Shown here: piece by piece, positions 36,029 through 45,023 of the stretch
How the letters are laid out: each line of letters opens with the position of its first letter
Numbering within the stretch: the stretch's first letter is position 1
Assembly (NCBI RefSeq): GCF_003265345.1
Contig: NZ_QFWW01000058.1
Coordinates: 1 to 64,000 of the forward strand
Direction of reading: 5' to 3'
DNA length: 64,000 nucleotides
Origin: Lentzea terrae
GTDB lineage: Bacteria > Actinomycetota > Actinomycetes > Mycobacteriales > Pseudonocardiaceae
The notes under the pieces: model-generated
Database searches by the model: none
What the model saw: only the letters and a program-made list of their open reading frames with translations
Told to the model about the DNA's origin: nothing
Position numbers and translations under genes: made by a program

Positions 36029-36667
36029 GTGACCGACGTCGCTGAGAGCAAGCAGGACCGGATCGCCCGCCGGCAGGTCGACAAGTTCGACGCCCGGCGG
36101 ACCGAGCTCGCCGTGGCGACGCTGCACACGCTCGCCGAGCTGGGCTACGCCCGCACGAGCCTGCGGGAGATCGCGCAGAACTCCGAGTTCTCCCACGGCG
36201 TCCTGCACTACTACTTCGCGGACAAGCGCGACCTGATCATCGAAGCGGTCCGCCAGTACGAGCGGGTCTGCGTGACGCGCTACGACGAGGTGGTCGCCCA
36301 CGCGACCGGCCCGCAGCAGCTGCGCGACGAGTTCGTGGCGATGTTCTTCGACACCCTCGTCGAGGACGCGACCCTGCACCGGCTCTGGTACGACCTGCGC
36401 AACCAGAGCCTGTTCGACGAGTCCTTCCGGGCCGACGTGCTGGAGATCGACGGCCACCGGGAAGCCATGGTGTGGCGGGTGATCAGCCGTTACGCCGAGC
36501 TGCGCGAGGGCGTACCAGCCGCGTCGCAAGGGACTGTCTACGTGACGTTGGACGGCATCTTCCAGAGGGCACTGCTGCACCACCTGACCGGCAACGCCGA
36601 GACGGTCGCGTCGTTGCGTGCCGAGCTGCCGGACGTAATCGACCTGTTGGTGACCAACGGCGCTTGA
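36029..36667 (+). CDS. TetR-family regulator of the acyl-CoA operon
   Basis: 212 residues. Helix-turn-helix region LAELGYARTSLREIAQNSEFSHGVLHYYFADKRDLI, followed by an all-helical ligand domain with several Trp/Tyr residues. The GTG at 36029 has AGGA eight bases upstream. Divergent to the SDR/reductase/ligase operon, which is the usual arrangement for a local repressor released by an acyl-CoA or related ligand. Confidence 0.9.
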   Translation: MTDVAESKQDRIARRQVDKFDARRTELAVATLHTLAELGYARTSLREIAQNSEFSHGVLHYYFADKRDLIIEAVRQYERVCVTRYDEVVAHATGPQQLRDEFVAMFFDTLVEDATLHRLWYDLRNQSLFDESFRADVLEIDGHREAMVWRVISRYAELREGVPAASQGTVYVTLDGIFQRALLHHLTGNAETVASLRAELPDVIDLLVTNGA

Positions 36668-36715
36668 TCACGTCGCTATGGTGGGTGAGGGCCGCCGCCC
36701 GACGAAGGGACATTC

Positions 36716-37618
36716 GTGATGAGGCGGCCCCTGCTTCCCGCTCTCCTCGCTGTGGTGCTGGCCCTCTGCGGCCTGACATTTGCTGCTGAACCTGCCACGG
36801 CCCAGCAGTCACCGCGTTCGGCGATCTACGGCGGTGGTCCGTTCTACGCCGACGGCCAGGCCGTGATGAACACCCTGCGCGCCTCCGGGTTCACGACCGT
36901 GATCCTGTGGAGCATCCACGTCCACCCCAACGGCGACCTGTACTACAACGACGTCCTGATCGTGCAGAACGGCAGGTACGTCGGCGGTCCCGGCTGGCCC
37001 GCGCGGTTGCGAACGCTCAAGCAGGCACCCACGAGCGTCAACCGGATCGAGGTGTCGGTCGGCGCCTGGGCCGTGCCGGACTGGGAGAACATCGCCAAGC
37101 TGATCAGCGCGCAGGGCACCGGCTCGTCGAGCATCCTGTACCGCAACTTCCAGGCGCTGAAGGCCGCCACGGGCGCGGACGCGATCAACAACGACGACGA
37201 GTCGTACTACCAGGTCGGGCCGACCGCGGCGTTCGCGCGGATGGCCGCCGGGCTCGGGTACTCGAAGTTCACGTTCGCGCCGTACACGAACCAGTCGTTC
37301 TGGGCGAGCCTGAAGAGCAACCTCGGCTCACTGGTCGACCGCGTGTATCTGCAGGGGTACGCGGGCGGCGCGGGCAACAACCCGGCCACGTGGAACCGAG
37401 CGCTCGGCATGACGGTGGATCCCGGGCTGTGGAGCAAGCACGGGTCGGGGTGCTCGGCGGGTGACTCGCCCGCGACCGTCGAGAGCAAGATGCGGTCGTG
37501 GCGCGGCTCGGCCGGGATCGCCGGCGGCTTCATGTGGCTTTACGACGACATGAAGAAGTGCTCGGCGCAGGGGACCGCGGCGGCCTACGCGCGCGCGATC
37601 CGCAACGGCGTCTCCTAG
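36716..37618 (+). CDS. Secreted protein, possible GH18-like TIM barrel
   Basis: About 300 residues with a signal peptide (RRPLLPALLAVVLALCGLTFAAEPATAQ). The mature part has alternating strands and helices: AIYGGGPFYADGQAVMNTLRASGFTTVILWSIHVHPNGDLYYND, then DAINNDDESYY at the place where family 18 glycosidases keep acidic residues, then VDRVYLQGYAGGAGNNPATW. This is suggestive of a chitinase-like barrel, but the DxxDxDxE motif is not exact, so I treat the enzyme class as tentative. GAAGGGA precedes the GTG; an ATG follows immediately as alternative start. Its stop overlaps the convergent SsgA-like gene by four bases. Confidence 0.65.
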   Translation: MMRRPLLPALLAVVLALCGLTFAAEPATAQQSPRSAIYGGGPFYADGQAVMNTLRASGFTTVILWSIHVHPNGDLYYNDVLIVQNGRYVGGPGWPARLRTLKQAPTSVNRIEVSVGAWAVPDWENIAKLISAQGTGSSSILYRNFQALKAATGADAINNDDESYYQVGPTAAFARMAAGLGYSKFTFAPYTNQSFWASLKSNLGSLVDRVYLQGYAGGAGNNPATWNRALGMTVDPGLWSKHGSGCSAGDSPATVESKMRSWRGSAGIAGGFMWLYDDMKKCSAQGTAAAYARAIRNGVS

Positions 37619-38016
37619 TCCAGGAGTTTGCGCAGCTCGGCTTCGAAGTCGAAGTGGTCGTTCTCGTGTCCGGGGGCGACCACGTCGTACGTGGAGTTCA
37701 GGAACTCCTGCAGCTCCGAGGAGCGCACGTGGAAGACCGCCTGCGACACGTCCGACCGCAGCTCGAGCACGGCGGTCGTCGAGTTGTGCGGACGCAGCCG
37801 CACGTCGCCGGCGCCGGCGGTGGTGATCAGGCCGTCGGCGAGGAGGTCACGGCTGACCAGCCACACCGTCTCCTGGCGTCCCATGCGGAACGTCATGGTC
37901 ACGGCGTGCGGGTCGTCGGCGCGATAGCCGAGCTCGACCTCCACGGGCATGGGGCGCCCGGACGGAGCGATGAAGGCGAAGACGGACTCGGCGCCCACTC
38001 GTGTCACGTTCGTCAT
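37615..38016 (-). CDS. SsgA-family sporulation/cell division protein
   Basis: 133 residues. It shows the SsgA-like pattern: VEVELGYRADDPHAVTMTFRMGRQETVWLVSRDLLADGL, GDVRLRPHNSTTAVLELRSDVSQAVFHVRSSELQEFLNSTYDVV. SsgA/SsgB proteins occur in morphologically complex actinomycetes, where they help position FtsZ and direct cell-wall remodelling in sporulation. AGGAAGGC lies next to the ATG. It is separate from any division cluster here. Which paralogue group it belongs to cannot be decided by eye. Confidence 0.88.
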   Translation of the reverse strand: MTNVTRVGAESVFAFIAPSGRPMPVEVELGYRADDPHAVTMTFRMGRQETVWLVSRDLLADGLITTAGAGDVRLRPHNSTTAVLELRSDVSQAVFHVRSSELQEFLNSTYDVVAPGHENDHFDFEAELRKLLD

Positions 38017-38115
38017 GCCTTCCTAGACGCGCGGCAACCGCCGTGGATGCCTCGCTCAGGAAAAGCGATCGGAACGTGATTTTCAATGGGCCTGAAGTAT
38101 GACGTTTGACAACGG

Positions 38116-39057
38116 TCACGCCGGGTTGCCGCGCGGACGCAGACGGCCACCGGGAAGCGGTGGTGCGGGCAAACGGGCGCCGCCGTAACCCTCCACTCGG
38201 CCGAACCTCTCGGTCTCCGCCTGCCACTCGTCTCGATACGCGACGATCTCGTCGTGGGTGCGTCCGACGAAGTTCCACCACATCACGATGTCCTCGCCGA
38301 ACGGCTCACCGCCGAGCAGCACAACCCTTGCACCGTCCCGAGTTGAGAGGGCCAGCGAGTCGCGGCCGGTGCCGGCGTAGCCGAGCGCGCCCGGCGTGAG
38401 AGCGGTCTCCTGGAGGGTCACGTCGCCGGTGTCGAGCAGCACGCCGTGCTCGAATTCAGGCCTCACATCGAGCGTGATCGTTGCCCCTGGGGGCAGGACG
38501 ATCTCCGCGCCGAGCAGCGGAGTGAACGTCGTCACAGTGGACGTCGATCCGGCCAGTTCGCCGAGGAACACGCGGACCTCGGCGCCGTCGACGTGGACGG
38601 TCGGCGGGACGTAGTGCTGGAAGTCGCGCGGGGCGTCGCGGTGCGCGTCGGGCAGTGCGAGCCACAGCTGGACGCCGTGCAGGACGGTGGAGGCCGGCGT
38701 CGACACCTCGGAGTGCGCGATGCCGCGGCCGCCGGTCATCAGGTTGAGCTCGCCGGGACGCACGAACGCGTGCACGCCGAGGCTGTCGCGGTGCTCGATC
38801 TCGCCGGTGAACAGCCAGCTGACCGTCTGCAGGCCGGTGTGGGGGTGCGGGGCGACGTCCATCTTCACGTCGTCGGGACCGTAGTGGTCGCAGAAGCACC
38901 ACGCGCCGATGAGTGAGCGCTGCTTCTGCGGCAACGTACGGCGCACCGACATGGCGCGCGGACCGCCCAGCGGCACGTCCCGCGGCTCCAGGACCTCGAC
39001 GGAGCCGGGGGTGGAGGTGCACGTCACTTCTGCGGGCTCGGCCTCGACATTGCTCAC
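38116..39057 (-). CDS. Pirin family protein
   Basis: 313-residue bicupin. The metal-binding histidines are in DVAPHPHTGLQTVSWLFTGEIEHRDSLG and the Glu in GRGIAHSEVS; the second cupin includes VFLGELAGSTSTVTTFTPLL and ends with the pirin C-terminal segment GEPFGEDIVMWWNFVGRTHDEIVAYRDEW. Pirins include quercetin dioxygenases and transcription cofactors; the function here is unknown. GTG start at 39057, 32 bp from the divergent ATPase gene. Confidence 0.93.
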   Translation of the reverse strand: MSNVEAEPAEVTCTSTPGSVEVLEPRDVPLGGPRAMSVRRTLPQKQRSLIGAWCFCDHYGPDDVKMDVAPHPHTGLQTVSWLFTGEIEHRDSLGVHAFVRPGELNLMTGGRGIAHSEVSTPASTVLHGVQLWLALPDAHRDAPRDFQHYVPPTVHVDGAEVRVFLGELAGSTSTVTTFTPLLGAEIVLPPGATITLDVRPEFEHGVLLDTGDVTLQETALTPGALGYAGTGRDSLALSTRDGARVVLLGGEPFGEDIVMWWNFVGRTHDEIVAYRDEWQAETERFGRVEGYGGARLPAPPLPGGRLRPRGNPA

Positions 39058-39089
39058 GGGTCCGATCGTAAGCTGGCGCGGGGGTATCA

Positions 39090-40031
39090 GTGGATCTTCG
39101 TGCACACGTGTCGAGCAGCGGTTACGAGCTCGACGAGGCGCAGTTGCGGGTGATCGGCGAGCTGGAACGGCTGGGGGACCGGCGCAGGGGCGTCTACCTG
39201 CACGGACCGGTCGGCCGCGGCAAGAGCTTCCTCGCCGACGCGTTCTTCGACGTGCTGCCCGTGCGACGCAAACGGCGCGTGCACTTCCACTCCTTCTTCC
39301 AGGAGCTGCACGCGCGCATCTCGTCACGTCTCCATGAGCCAGGCGCGGTGAAGAAGGCCGTCGACGAGCTGATCGGGCGCTGCGACGTCCTGGCGTTCGA
39401 CGAGTTCCACCTGCACGACGTCGGCGACGCGATGTTGATGACCCGGCTGCTGGAGACGTTGAAGCAGCGGAAAGTGATGATCATCGCGACGTCCAACTAC
39501 CCGCCGGACGGACTGCTGCCCAACCCGCTCTACCACGACCACTTCCTGCCCGGCATCGCGCTGGTCAAGGAGCTCATGGACACCGTCGAGCTCACCGGCG
39601 CCACCGACTACCGCCACCTGCACGGCCGGCCGCGCTCGCGGTTCGAGACCGGAGAGATCGTCACCGCGGCCGAACCGCCGGCCGCTCCGCTCGTTCTGCA
39701 GATCAACGGCAGGGACATCACCTCGCTCGGGACCGAACAGAACCGCATCTGGTTCCACTTCGGCGACCTGTGCGAGAAGCCGACGTCGACACCGGACTAC
39801 CTCGTGCTGGCCGACCGCTACGACGACTGGGTGATCACCGCGGTGCCCAGGCTCGAGACCTGCGATCGCGAGGCGCAGCAACGGTTCGCGAACGTCGTGG
39901 ACGTGCTGGTCGACCGCGACGTCCGGCTGACCCTGGTGAGCGACCACCCGCTGCACGAGATCGTCGGTGGCGACTCGCTCGACCTCGCCCGCACCGCCAG
40001 CCGCCTGGAGCTGATCAACACGACCGGGTGA
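39090..40031 (+). CDS. zapE: ZapE/AFG1-family ATPase
   Basis: 313 residues. P-loop GPVGRGKS (39-46), Walker B VLAFDEFH, sensor-1 region IIATSNYPPDGLL and the FHFGDLCEKPTSTPDYLVLADRYDDWVI segment define the AFG1/ZapE family of AAA-like ATPases. In E. coli ZapE acts on the Z ring; mitochondrial AFG1 aids protein quality control. Residue ELDEAQLRVIGELERL at the start is typical. A GGGGG lies upstream of the GTG. It is divergent from the pirin gene. Confidence 0.92.
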   Translation: MDLRAHVSSSGYELDEAQLRVIGELERLGDRRRGVYLHGPVGRGKSFLADAFFDVLPVRRKRRVHFHSFFQELHARISSRLHEPGAVKKAVDELIGRCDVLAFDEFHLHDVGDAMLMTRLLETLKQRKVMIIATSNYPPDGLLPNPLYHDHFLPGIALVKELMDTVELTGATDYRHLHGRPRSRFETGEIVTAAEPPAAPLVLQINGRDITSLGTEQNRIWFHFGDLCEKPTSTPDYLVLADRYDDWVITAVPRLETCDREAQQRFANVVDVLVDRDVRLTLVSDHPLHEIVGGDSLDLARTASRLELINTTG

Positions 40032-40084
40032 TCAGTGAACCGCTCTCAACGCCGATAGGTGTCAAAACCCCTGACAGTGGCCGA

Positions 40085-40227
40085 CCCGGAAGGTTGACGG
40101 TGAATTCACGCTCAGCAGGACACCTCGCGGCTCCGCCCCCCGCGCCCCATACGGTCCAGTATGACGGCGCGGGGGCGGCACCACGATGCGTCCGTCTGAG
40201 CGCGAATTCGCTCGGCAACCTTCCGGG
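40085..40227. repeat. 143-bp imperfect foldback (long inverted repeat)
   Basis: The ends CCCGGAAGGTTG (40085-40096) and CAACCTTCCGGG (40216-40227) are perfect complements, and most of the interior also pairs: TGAATTCACGCTCAG with CTGAGCGCGAATTCG, and a GC-rich arm ending in CCATAC with GTATG around a six-base loop (near 40154-40159). It lies between the ATPase gene and the truncated channel gene. It could be a MITE-like element, a bidirectional terminator or a structured RNA. No coding sequence is evident inside. Confidence 0.65.
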
Positions 40228-40248
40228 CCGGGTCGCTGGGAGCGGTGA

Positions 40249-40596
40249 GTGAAGATGCTGCGCGCCCGCGTCGGCTCGGTTGTGGAGAGCGACCGGTTCC
40301 AGATGTTCATCGTCGGGGTGATCGTGCTCAACGCGATCACGCTCGGTGCCGAGACGTCGACGTTCCTGCACGCCGAGTTCGGGTCGGCGCTGACGGTGAT
40401 CGACCACCTCGCGCTCGCGATCTTCGCGGCCGAACTGGCCGCCCGGCTGTACGCGTTCGGCTGGAGGTTCTTCAAGGACCCGTGGAACGTCTTCGACTTC
40501 GTGATCGTGGTCATCGCGCTGATCCCGACCGCGGGGCCGCTGTCGGTGTTGCGCTCACTGCGGATCTGCGTCTGCAGCCAGTCTCCCGGACACTGA
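40249..40596 (+). pseudogene. Truncated voltage-sensor/ion channel gene
   Basis: 115 codons. Residues 1-105 are the first four helices of a voltage-gated cation channel: S1 FQMFIVGVIVLNAITLGAET, S2 HLALAIFAAELAARLYAFG with its acidic residues, S3 PWNVFDFVIVVIALIP, and the start of the arginine-bearing S4 at LSVLRSLR. The protein then ends in unrelated residues ICVCSQSPGH where the insertion sequence begins. S4 arginines, S5, pore and S6 are missing and are not found on the far side of the element. Probably non-functional as a channel. Confidence 0.8.
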
Positions 40597-41457
40597 TGCA
40601 GGCTGTGCTTGCCGAAAATGTCGTCCGTGCAGGTCAGGCGGCGTGGTGGTACTCGTTGAGGATGCCGCCCAGTCGTTGTCGTCGGCGGATGTCGAGGTGG
40701 GTGAAGGCTGCTTTGTCGGTGGCTGGAGGCAGTGGGTGTAGTGGCCGCGCGTTGGCGATGCCTTGATGGGGTCGGTGGGTGTTGTAGAACTGCTCGTACT
40801 CGCGCAGTGCGTGGAGCAGGTGCCGTTGGTTCCAGACCAGTGTGCGGTCGAGCAGTTCGCGTCGGCAGCTCCGGATCCAGCGCTCCATGATCGCGTTCAT
40901 TCGCGGTATCCGGACACCGGTGAGGACGACCCGGATGCCCGCGTCGACGTGGCGCGTTGGGGTGTCGGATCGATTGCGGCGTCCTTGAGGATCTGCCAGA
41001 CGGTGGATGCGGCGACTGTGATGCCGAGTATGAGTAGTTCGCCGTGGATGCGGCGGTAGCCCCAGGTTGGGTTCTCCCGTGCCAGACGCAGCACCAGGAG
41101 CCGGATAGAGCGGACGGTTCGAGGTCGGCCTGGCCGCTTGGGACGGGACTTGGCAGCGTGACGTCGTGCGAGGAGGTCCCGGTGCCACCGCAACACCGTC
41201 TCCGGGCGCATCAGTAGCCGGAGCCGCTGAAGTGTGGCGGCGGGGAGTCGGTGTAGTAGTGCCGCGAGGAATGCGCGGTCGTCGGGGGAGAACCTTGGTC
41301 GGGTTTTGCCGAGTTGGCGTTCCAGGACGGTGATCTGGTGGCGTAGCGCCAGGATTTCCGTGTCTTTGTCCCGGTCGCTCATGGGCAGCAGTCGCAGTAG
41401 CGCGAACGCAGTGGTCGTGCCTAGGTAGACCAGTCGGAGCAGCACAGCCGGTCATCA
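40594..41457. mobile_element. Decayed insertion sequence with rve (DDE) transposase
   Basis: Approximate bounds from matching ends: TGATGCAGGCTGTGCT (40594-40609) and, on the other strand, TGATGACCGGCTGTGCT (41457-41441). It contains one degenerate transposase gene with an internal deletion. The true element may extend some bases beyond on either side, since the channel frame is already lost near 40567. No target duplication was identified. Insertion destroyed the channel gene at the left flank. Confidence 0.6.
40634..41445 (-). pseudogene. Transposase pseudogene with deleted DDE core
   Basis: The N-terminal part (from GTG 41445) reads LLRLVYLGTTTAFALLRLLP ... TEILALRHQITVLERQLGK and a helix-turn-helix/HTH_21-like region ENPTWGYRRIHGELLILG, typical of IS3/IS481-type integrase-core transposases of actinobacteria. 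Near 40940-40955 the frame and sequence jump directly to AGIRVVLTGVRIPRMNAIMERWIRSCRRELLDRTL, the end of the rve domain with the final Glu. About 90 residues holding the first two catalytic aspartates are gone. The enzyme is certainly inactive. Confidence 0.85.
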
Positions 41458-41619
41458 TGCCGCGTCAGCCGAGGGCGCTGCGGACCTGCGGCCGCGCCCA
41501 GGAGCGCCTCGGCCCTCACGCTACGCACGGACTTAACCTGCATGGATGGAGTTGTCGGCAGGGACAAGGCCGCGTACTCAGGAGTACCGGACCAAGTACC
41601 GGTCACCGAGCTTGCCGGT

Positions 41620-42231
41620 TCAGTCGGTCCAGCGAATGCGCTGGTTCTCCACGGCCGCGGTCATGGTTCCGTTGCCGTGCAACGCATCCGCTGTGTGCGC
41701 CAGCAGTGCCGCGGTCGACGGGAACGTGTCCACACCGTCGAACCTGGGAATCGATTGCGGATCCAGGTAGCCGACTGCGCCGAACCGGTCACCAGGCCGC
41801 AGCTCCACGACGAGGGTGCAGCCGGTGTCGTCGAGCGCGATCGGCAACCAGGCGGGGTTCCAGCCCCAGTGGTTGTCCTCCTCGCCTTCCTCGACGTCGG
41901 ACCAGTCTTCGTCGTCCTCGTCGCTGATTTCGTCGATCTCGGCGGCTTGGCGTTCGGCGAGCTGCTCGGTTCGTGACCGCCACTCCTCGACCGTCCGGTC
42001 CAGCGGCAGGAGGACCCACCGCTCCGGCACCAGGAAGCTCGTCGGCCGGGTGGGGGTGCCGTCGTGGCGGCGCAGCGACTCCACGACGTCCGACGGGAAC
42101 CCGAGCCCAACCTGTGCTTGCGCGGCCGCGATGTCGGCCTCTGCCGCTGGTGGCCGCAGGACGTGCGTGATGTCGTTGCGTCCGCACCACTCTTCGATGC
42201 GCTCCCAGGAAGCGGACACAGGTTCGGTCAT
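41620..42231 (-). CDS. SMI1/KNR4 family protein (possible immunity protein)
   Basis: 203 residues. ADIAAAQAQVGLGFPSDVVESLRRHDG and SFLVPERWVLLPLDRTVEEWR are the opening of the SMI1/KNR4 (SUKH) fold; WNPAWLPIALDDTGCTLVVEL is its central strand. An acidic stretch (EIDEISDEDDEDWSDVEEGEEDN) is inserted. SUKH proteins are among the commonest immunity proteins of bacterial polymorphic toxins, often against nucleases. It stands next to a secreted nuclease and 4 kb from a giant RHS toxin on the other strand; whether it protects against either is unknown. ATG at 42231. Confidence 0.87.
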   Translation of the reverse strand: MTEPVSASWERIEEWCGRNDITHVLRPPAAEADIAAAQAQVGLGFPSDVVESLRRHDGTPTRPTSFLVPERWVLLPLDRTVEEWRSRTEQLAERQAAEIDEISDEDDEDWSDVEEGEEDNHWGWNPAWLPIALDDTGCTLVVELRPGDRFGAVGYLDPQSIPRFDGVDTFPSTAALLAHTADALHGNGTMTAAVENQRIRWTD

Positions 42232-42296
42232 GACGCGATCGTGCCACAACGCGGGGGTGACGGCCGGTGCCGCCACCCCCGCGCAGCGGGGTCAGG

Positions 42297-43541
42297 TCAG
42301 AGCTGCATGCGCACGACGAACGGGTCACCATCGAGCACGCGGTGCACCGTGTAGAACTGGGAGGTGAGGTAGTTGCCGGACAGCTGGTTGTCCTTGTGCC
42401 AGATCGGTCGCGCCGATCCGCGCCACGTGGAGACGTTCTTGCCCTCGTTGGTGGACGTGTAGGCGCCTTCGTAGGTGGAGGCGAATGGGTACTCGTCGCA
42501 GTTGTACTTGGTCGCGTCGTAGTCGTCGCCCCATACATCGCGGCAGACCGGGCCGGAGGCGGCCCGGTTTTTCTTGTTCAGGTTGTCGTCCACCAGCCGA
42601 TGCAGCGGCTGGTCGAACGAACCGCCGGGCACGCTCTTGCCGACGAACGACGGGAACGTGCGTGCGGCGTGGTGCAGCGCGTCGTCGATATGCCGAGCAG
42701 ACTCGACGACCTGGCTGCGGGTGCCCTTTTCGTCGGCGATCGCCATCAGGTCGTAGGTCGGGATGTGGTCGGTGAACACGGCACCGTGGTGCTTTCCGGC
42801 GGTCGCCCCAGCGGAGTCGAAGCGGATACGGGAGAAACCGGCGCCCTCGTCGTGCCACGAGTCGACGTTCGGCATGTTGGACTCGACGGCCAGGTCCAGC
42901 CGGAGTGTTGACTTCACGATCGCGGAGGGACCGTCACCGACACCATTCGGTGTGGTGACCGTGCCGGAGAACCGCAGGTCCGTCTTCCAGCCCTCCAGCG
43001 TCGCGCGCTTTTCCATCGGCGACGGCGTGCAGGTGAGCCCACCGGAGGCGCACCCGTCCAGGCCGATCACCAGCTCAGCGATGTTGCGCTCCTGCCCACC
43101 CAGCGTGCGGTAGTTCTCCAGCACGAGCGTGTAGTCGACGCGGCGGGTGCCGTCGACCGCGAACGCCATGAGCACGTAATCGAACTCGACACTCGCGATG
43201 GTGGTCGGCGCACCGGGCTTGACCTTGAGCTCTACCTTGCGGTGACCGGCAAAACACTGCTCGAACCGGCTCTTGGTCCAGCCGTATGTGTTGCGCGACT
43301 CGGACTTGTTCCAGCACTCGGTCTTGAAGTCCGTGGCACGGACCTCGTTCTGCGTGGTGGTGGCGTCGGCCGCCCGCACCTTGGGGAACACCGCCGGCCG
43401 GGCCGGTGCGGTCGCATCCATGACGGGTGCCGACGTGGACGTCACCTCCCACACCGGACCCTCGACGTCCGCGACGGCGACACCGCGCGCAGCAAGGACC
43501 AGACCAGCCGTGCAGGCCAGCACCAAAGATCTTTTGAACAC
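42297..43541 (-). CDS. Secreted NucA/NucB-type deoxyribonuclease
   Basis: 414 residues with a signal peptide (VFKRSLVLACTAGLVLAARGVAVA). The C-terminal 140 residues contain HIDDALHHAARTFPSFVGKSVPGGSFDQPLHRL and CRDVWGDDYDATKYNCDEYPFASTYEGA, the NucA/NucB nuclease core with its DEYPFA motif. The middle (about 60-230) is a beta-rich domain without a family I can name. It should degrade extracellular DNA or act as a secreted nuclease toxin. GGAGA precedes the GTG. It follows the secreted-protein gene by 85 bp on the same strand. Confidence 0.87.
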   Translation of the reverse strand: MFKRSLVLACTAGLVLAARGVAVADVEGPVWEVTSTSAPVMDATAPARPAVFPKVRAADATTTQNEVRATDFKTECWNKSESRNTYGWTKSRFEQCFAGHRKVELKVKPGAPTTIASVEFDYVLMAFAVDGTRRVDYTLVLENYRTLGGQERNIAELVIGLDGCASGGLTCTPSPMEKRATLEGWKTDLRFSGTVTTPNGVGDGPSAIVKSTLRLDLAVESNMPNVDSWHDEGAGFSRIRFDSAGATAGKHHGAVFTDHIPTYDLMAIADEKGTRSQVVESARHIDDALHHAARTFPSFVGKSVPGGSFDQPLHRLVDDNLNKKNRAASGPVCRDVWGDDYDATKYNCDEYPFASTYEGAYTSTNEGKNVSTWRGSARPIWHKDNQLSGNYLTSQFYTVHRVLDGDPFVVRMQL

Positions 43542-43626
43542 CTAGGTCTCCTGAAAAGGCTTGGTATGCGTGCGCTTCAACGGCCGGCGCAGCTGTGCGG
43601 GGGCCGGCTGGTCGCGCGACGAGAGG

Positions 43627-44838
43627 TCAGCTCATGTGGACGGACAACAGCGCGTGGCTCGCCCGGTCGAACGTCAGATCGGCGCGTTCGTGAGGGCGGC
43701 GGTCACCGGTGAGCTCGCGGACGGCGCCCTTGATCGTCACCGTCAGCGCCGTGCCGTTGTCCTGCACGGAGATTGCGTCGGCGCTGGCCGCCAACGCCTT
43801 GCGCGTGGCGAGGAAGTCCACTGCCGCCGTCCGCGCGTCCTGGGCCGTCATCGCTGCGGTCAGCGTGCGGGCGACGGGCTCGATCGCCGCGGATTCGTTG
43901 CACACCAAGCGCTGCCGCACGCAGTCACGCAGGCCGGGCACACTGTCCATGCACTGCGACGCGTCGTTCGCGATGCACTCCTGGAGCCGGTCCTGGTCGA
44001 CCTTCGACCTGCTCGTCGCCCGGTGCGGCACGGACTTCGCCGTGACGTCCTTCGCCGGGACCGCCTTGGCGGACCGGACCGACGGTTTGGTGACGTCCCA
44101 CGCCGCGACCGAACCCGATGCGTCACGCGCGACGTGGGTGTCGAACCGCCAGCAGTAGGCGGGGTGCGAGCCGATCGAGCAGTCACCGTTCGGCGCCCGC
44201 GTCTTGACCTCGGCCGGCGTGAACCGTGTCCACGTCTTGTTGCCTGTGAGCCACTGGATCCGGTTCGACGTGCGTGCGAACGTGATGTCGTTGTACGTGC
44301 CGGATTCGAGAGTCCAGCCCGTCACCACGTGGTGCGACGCCGCGTTGACGCCGTCCTTTGTCGTACCGGCGAAGTTGAAGTCGTAGAAGATGTCCGTCGA
44401 CCGGCACCCGTCGCAGTGCGGCAACGACATGAAGGTGTGTGGCCGGTCGTCAGGCGAGTTCGCGAAGTCGCCGATCGGGTGGTAGCTGTAGCCGCCCGTG
44501 TAGTCCACCCAGTAGGCGCGGTACGTCGTCGCCCCGGTCGGACTGCCCCAGCCGACGTCGAGGCCGGTTTCGTAACTGGTGGACATGTTGGCGTCGTCGG
44601 TGAAAACCCGCGTCGCGTTGTAGGCATTCCCGGCCGATGTGCCATGTGACACCACCGGGTACATGAACGTCGTCAACGACCCGTACATGTTCGCCGTCGT
44701 CGTCGCGCATAACTGTGCGACCGGGTTGCGCGGATCACGGTCGCACATTCCCGGCGCGGCCTGCGCAGCCGTGCCCTGCAGAAGACTCAACCCCAGCGCC
44801 GCCGCGAGTCCGGCGCCCATGAGCACTCTTCGTCCCAC
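43627..44838 (-). CDS. Secreted protein of unknown function, partner of the nuclease
   Basis: 403 residues. Signal peptide VGRRVLMGAGLAAALGLSLLQGTAAQAAPG. The mature part is rich in aromatic residues and cysteines (MCDRDPRNPVAQLCA, LPHCDGCRSTDIFYDF, NGDCSIGSHPAYCW, CMDSVPGLRDCVRQRLVC), suggesting several disulfides, with a Ser/Lys-rich linker before a helical C-terminal region. No family recognised. Same strand and upstream of the nuclease, so probably co-expressed; it might be a delivery or stabilising partner. GGGGGGT lies before the GTG. Confidence 0.65.
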   Translation of the reverse strand: MGRRVLMGAGLAAALGLSLLQGTAAQAAPGMCDRDPRNPVAQLCATTTANMYGSLTTFMYPVVSHGTSAGNAYNATRVFTDDANMSTSYETGLDVGWGSPTGATTYRAYWVDYTGGYSYHPIGDFANSPDDRPHTFMSLPHCDGCRSTDIFYDFNFAGTTKDGVNAASHHVVTGWTLESGTYNDITFARTSNRIQWLTGNKTWTRFTPAEVKTRAPNGDCSIGSHPAYCWRFDTHVARDASGSVAAWDVTKPSVRSAKAVPAKDVTAKSVPHRATSRSKVDQDRLQECIANDASQCMDSVPGLRDCVRQRLVCNESAAIEPVARTLTAAMTAQDARTAAVDFLATRKALAASADAISVQDNGTALTVTIKGAVRELTGDRRPHERADLTFDRASHALLSVHMS

Positions 44839-45023
44839 AAATACCCCCCACTGGTATGGACATGCAGTCGGGGACGCCGAGGGCGAACCGCGCGATAGCC
44901 GTTGCCGCGCAAGAAAACGGGTATACGCCGATCAGTGAGCGCACACCCGGTCGAGTCCCCCCAGAACCCCCGGCTTCACCCTTTCAACGGCCCGGATGAC
45001 GCGTCAATCCGGTTGGCTGCTTG

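Noticed and set aside
41457..41606. PRALRT-like codons right of the IS as the missing S4 of the channel
   Set aside because: Only a few residues match and no S5, pore or S6 follows; chance similarity is more likely.
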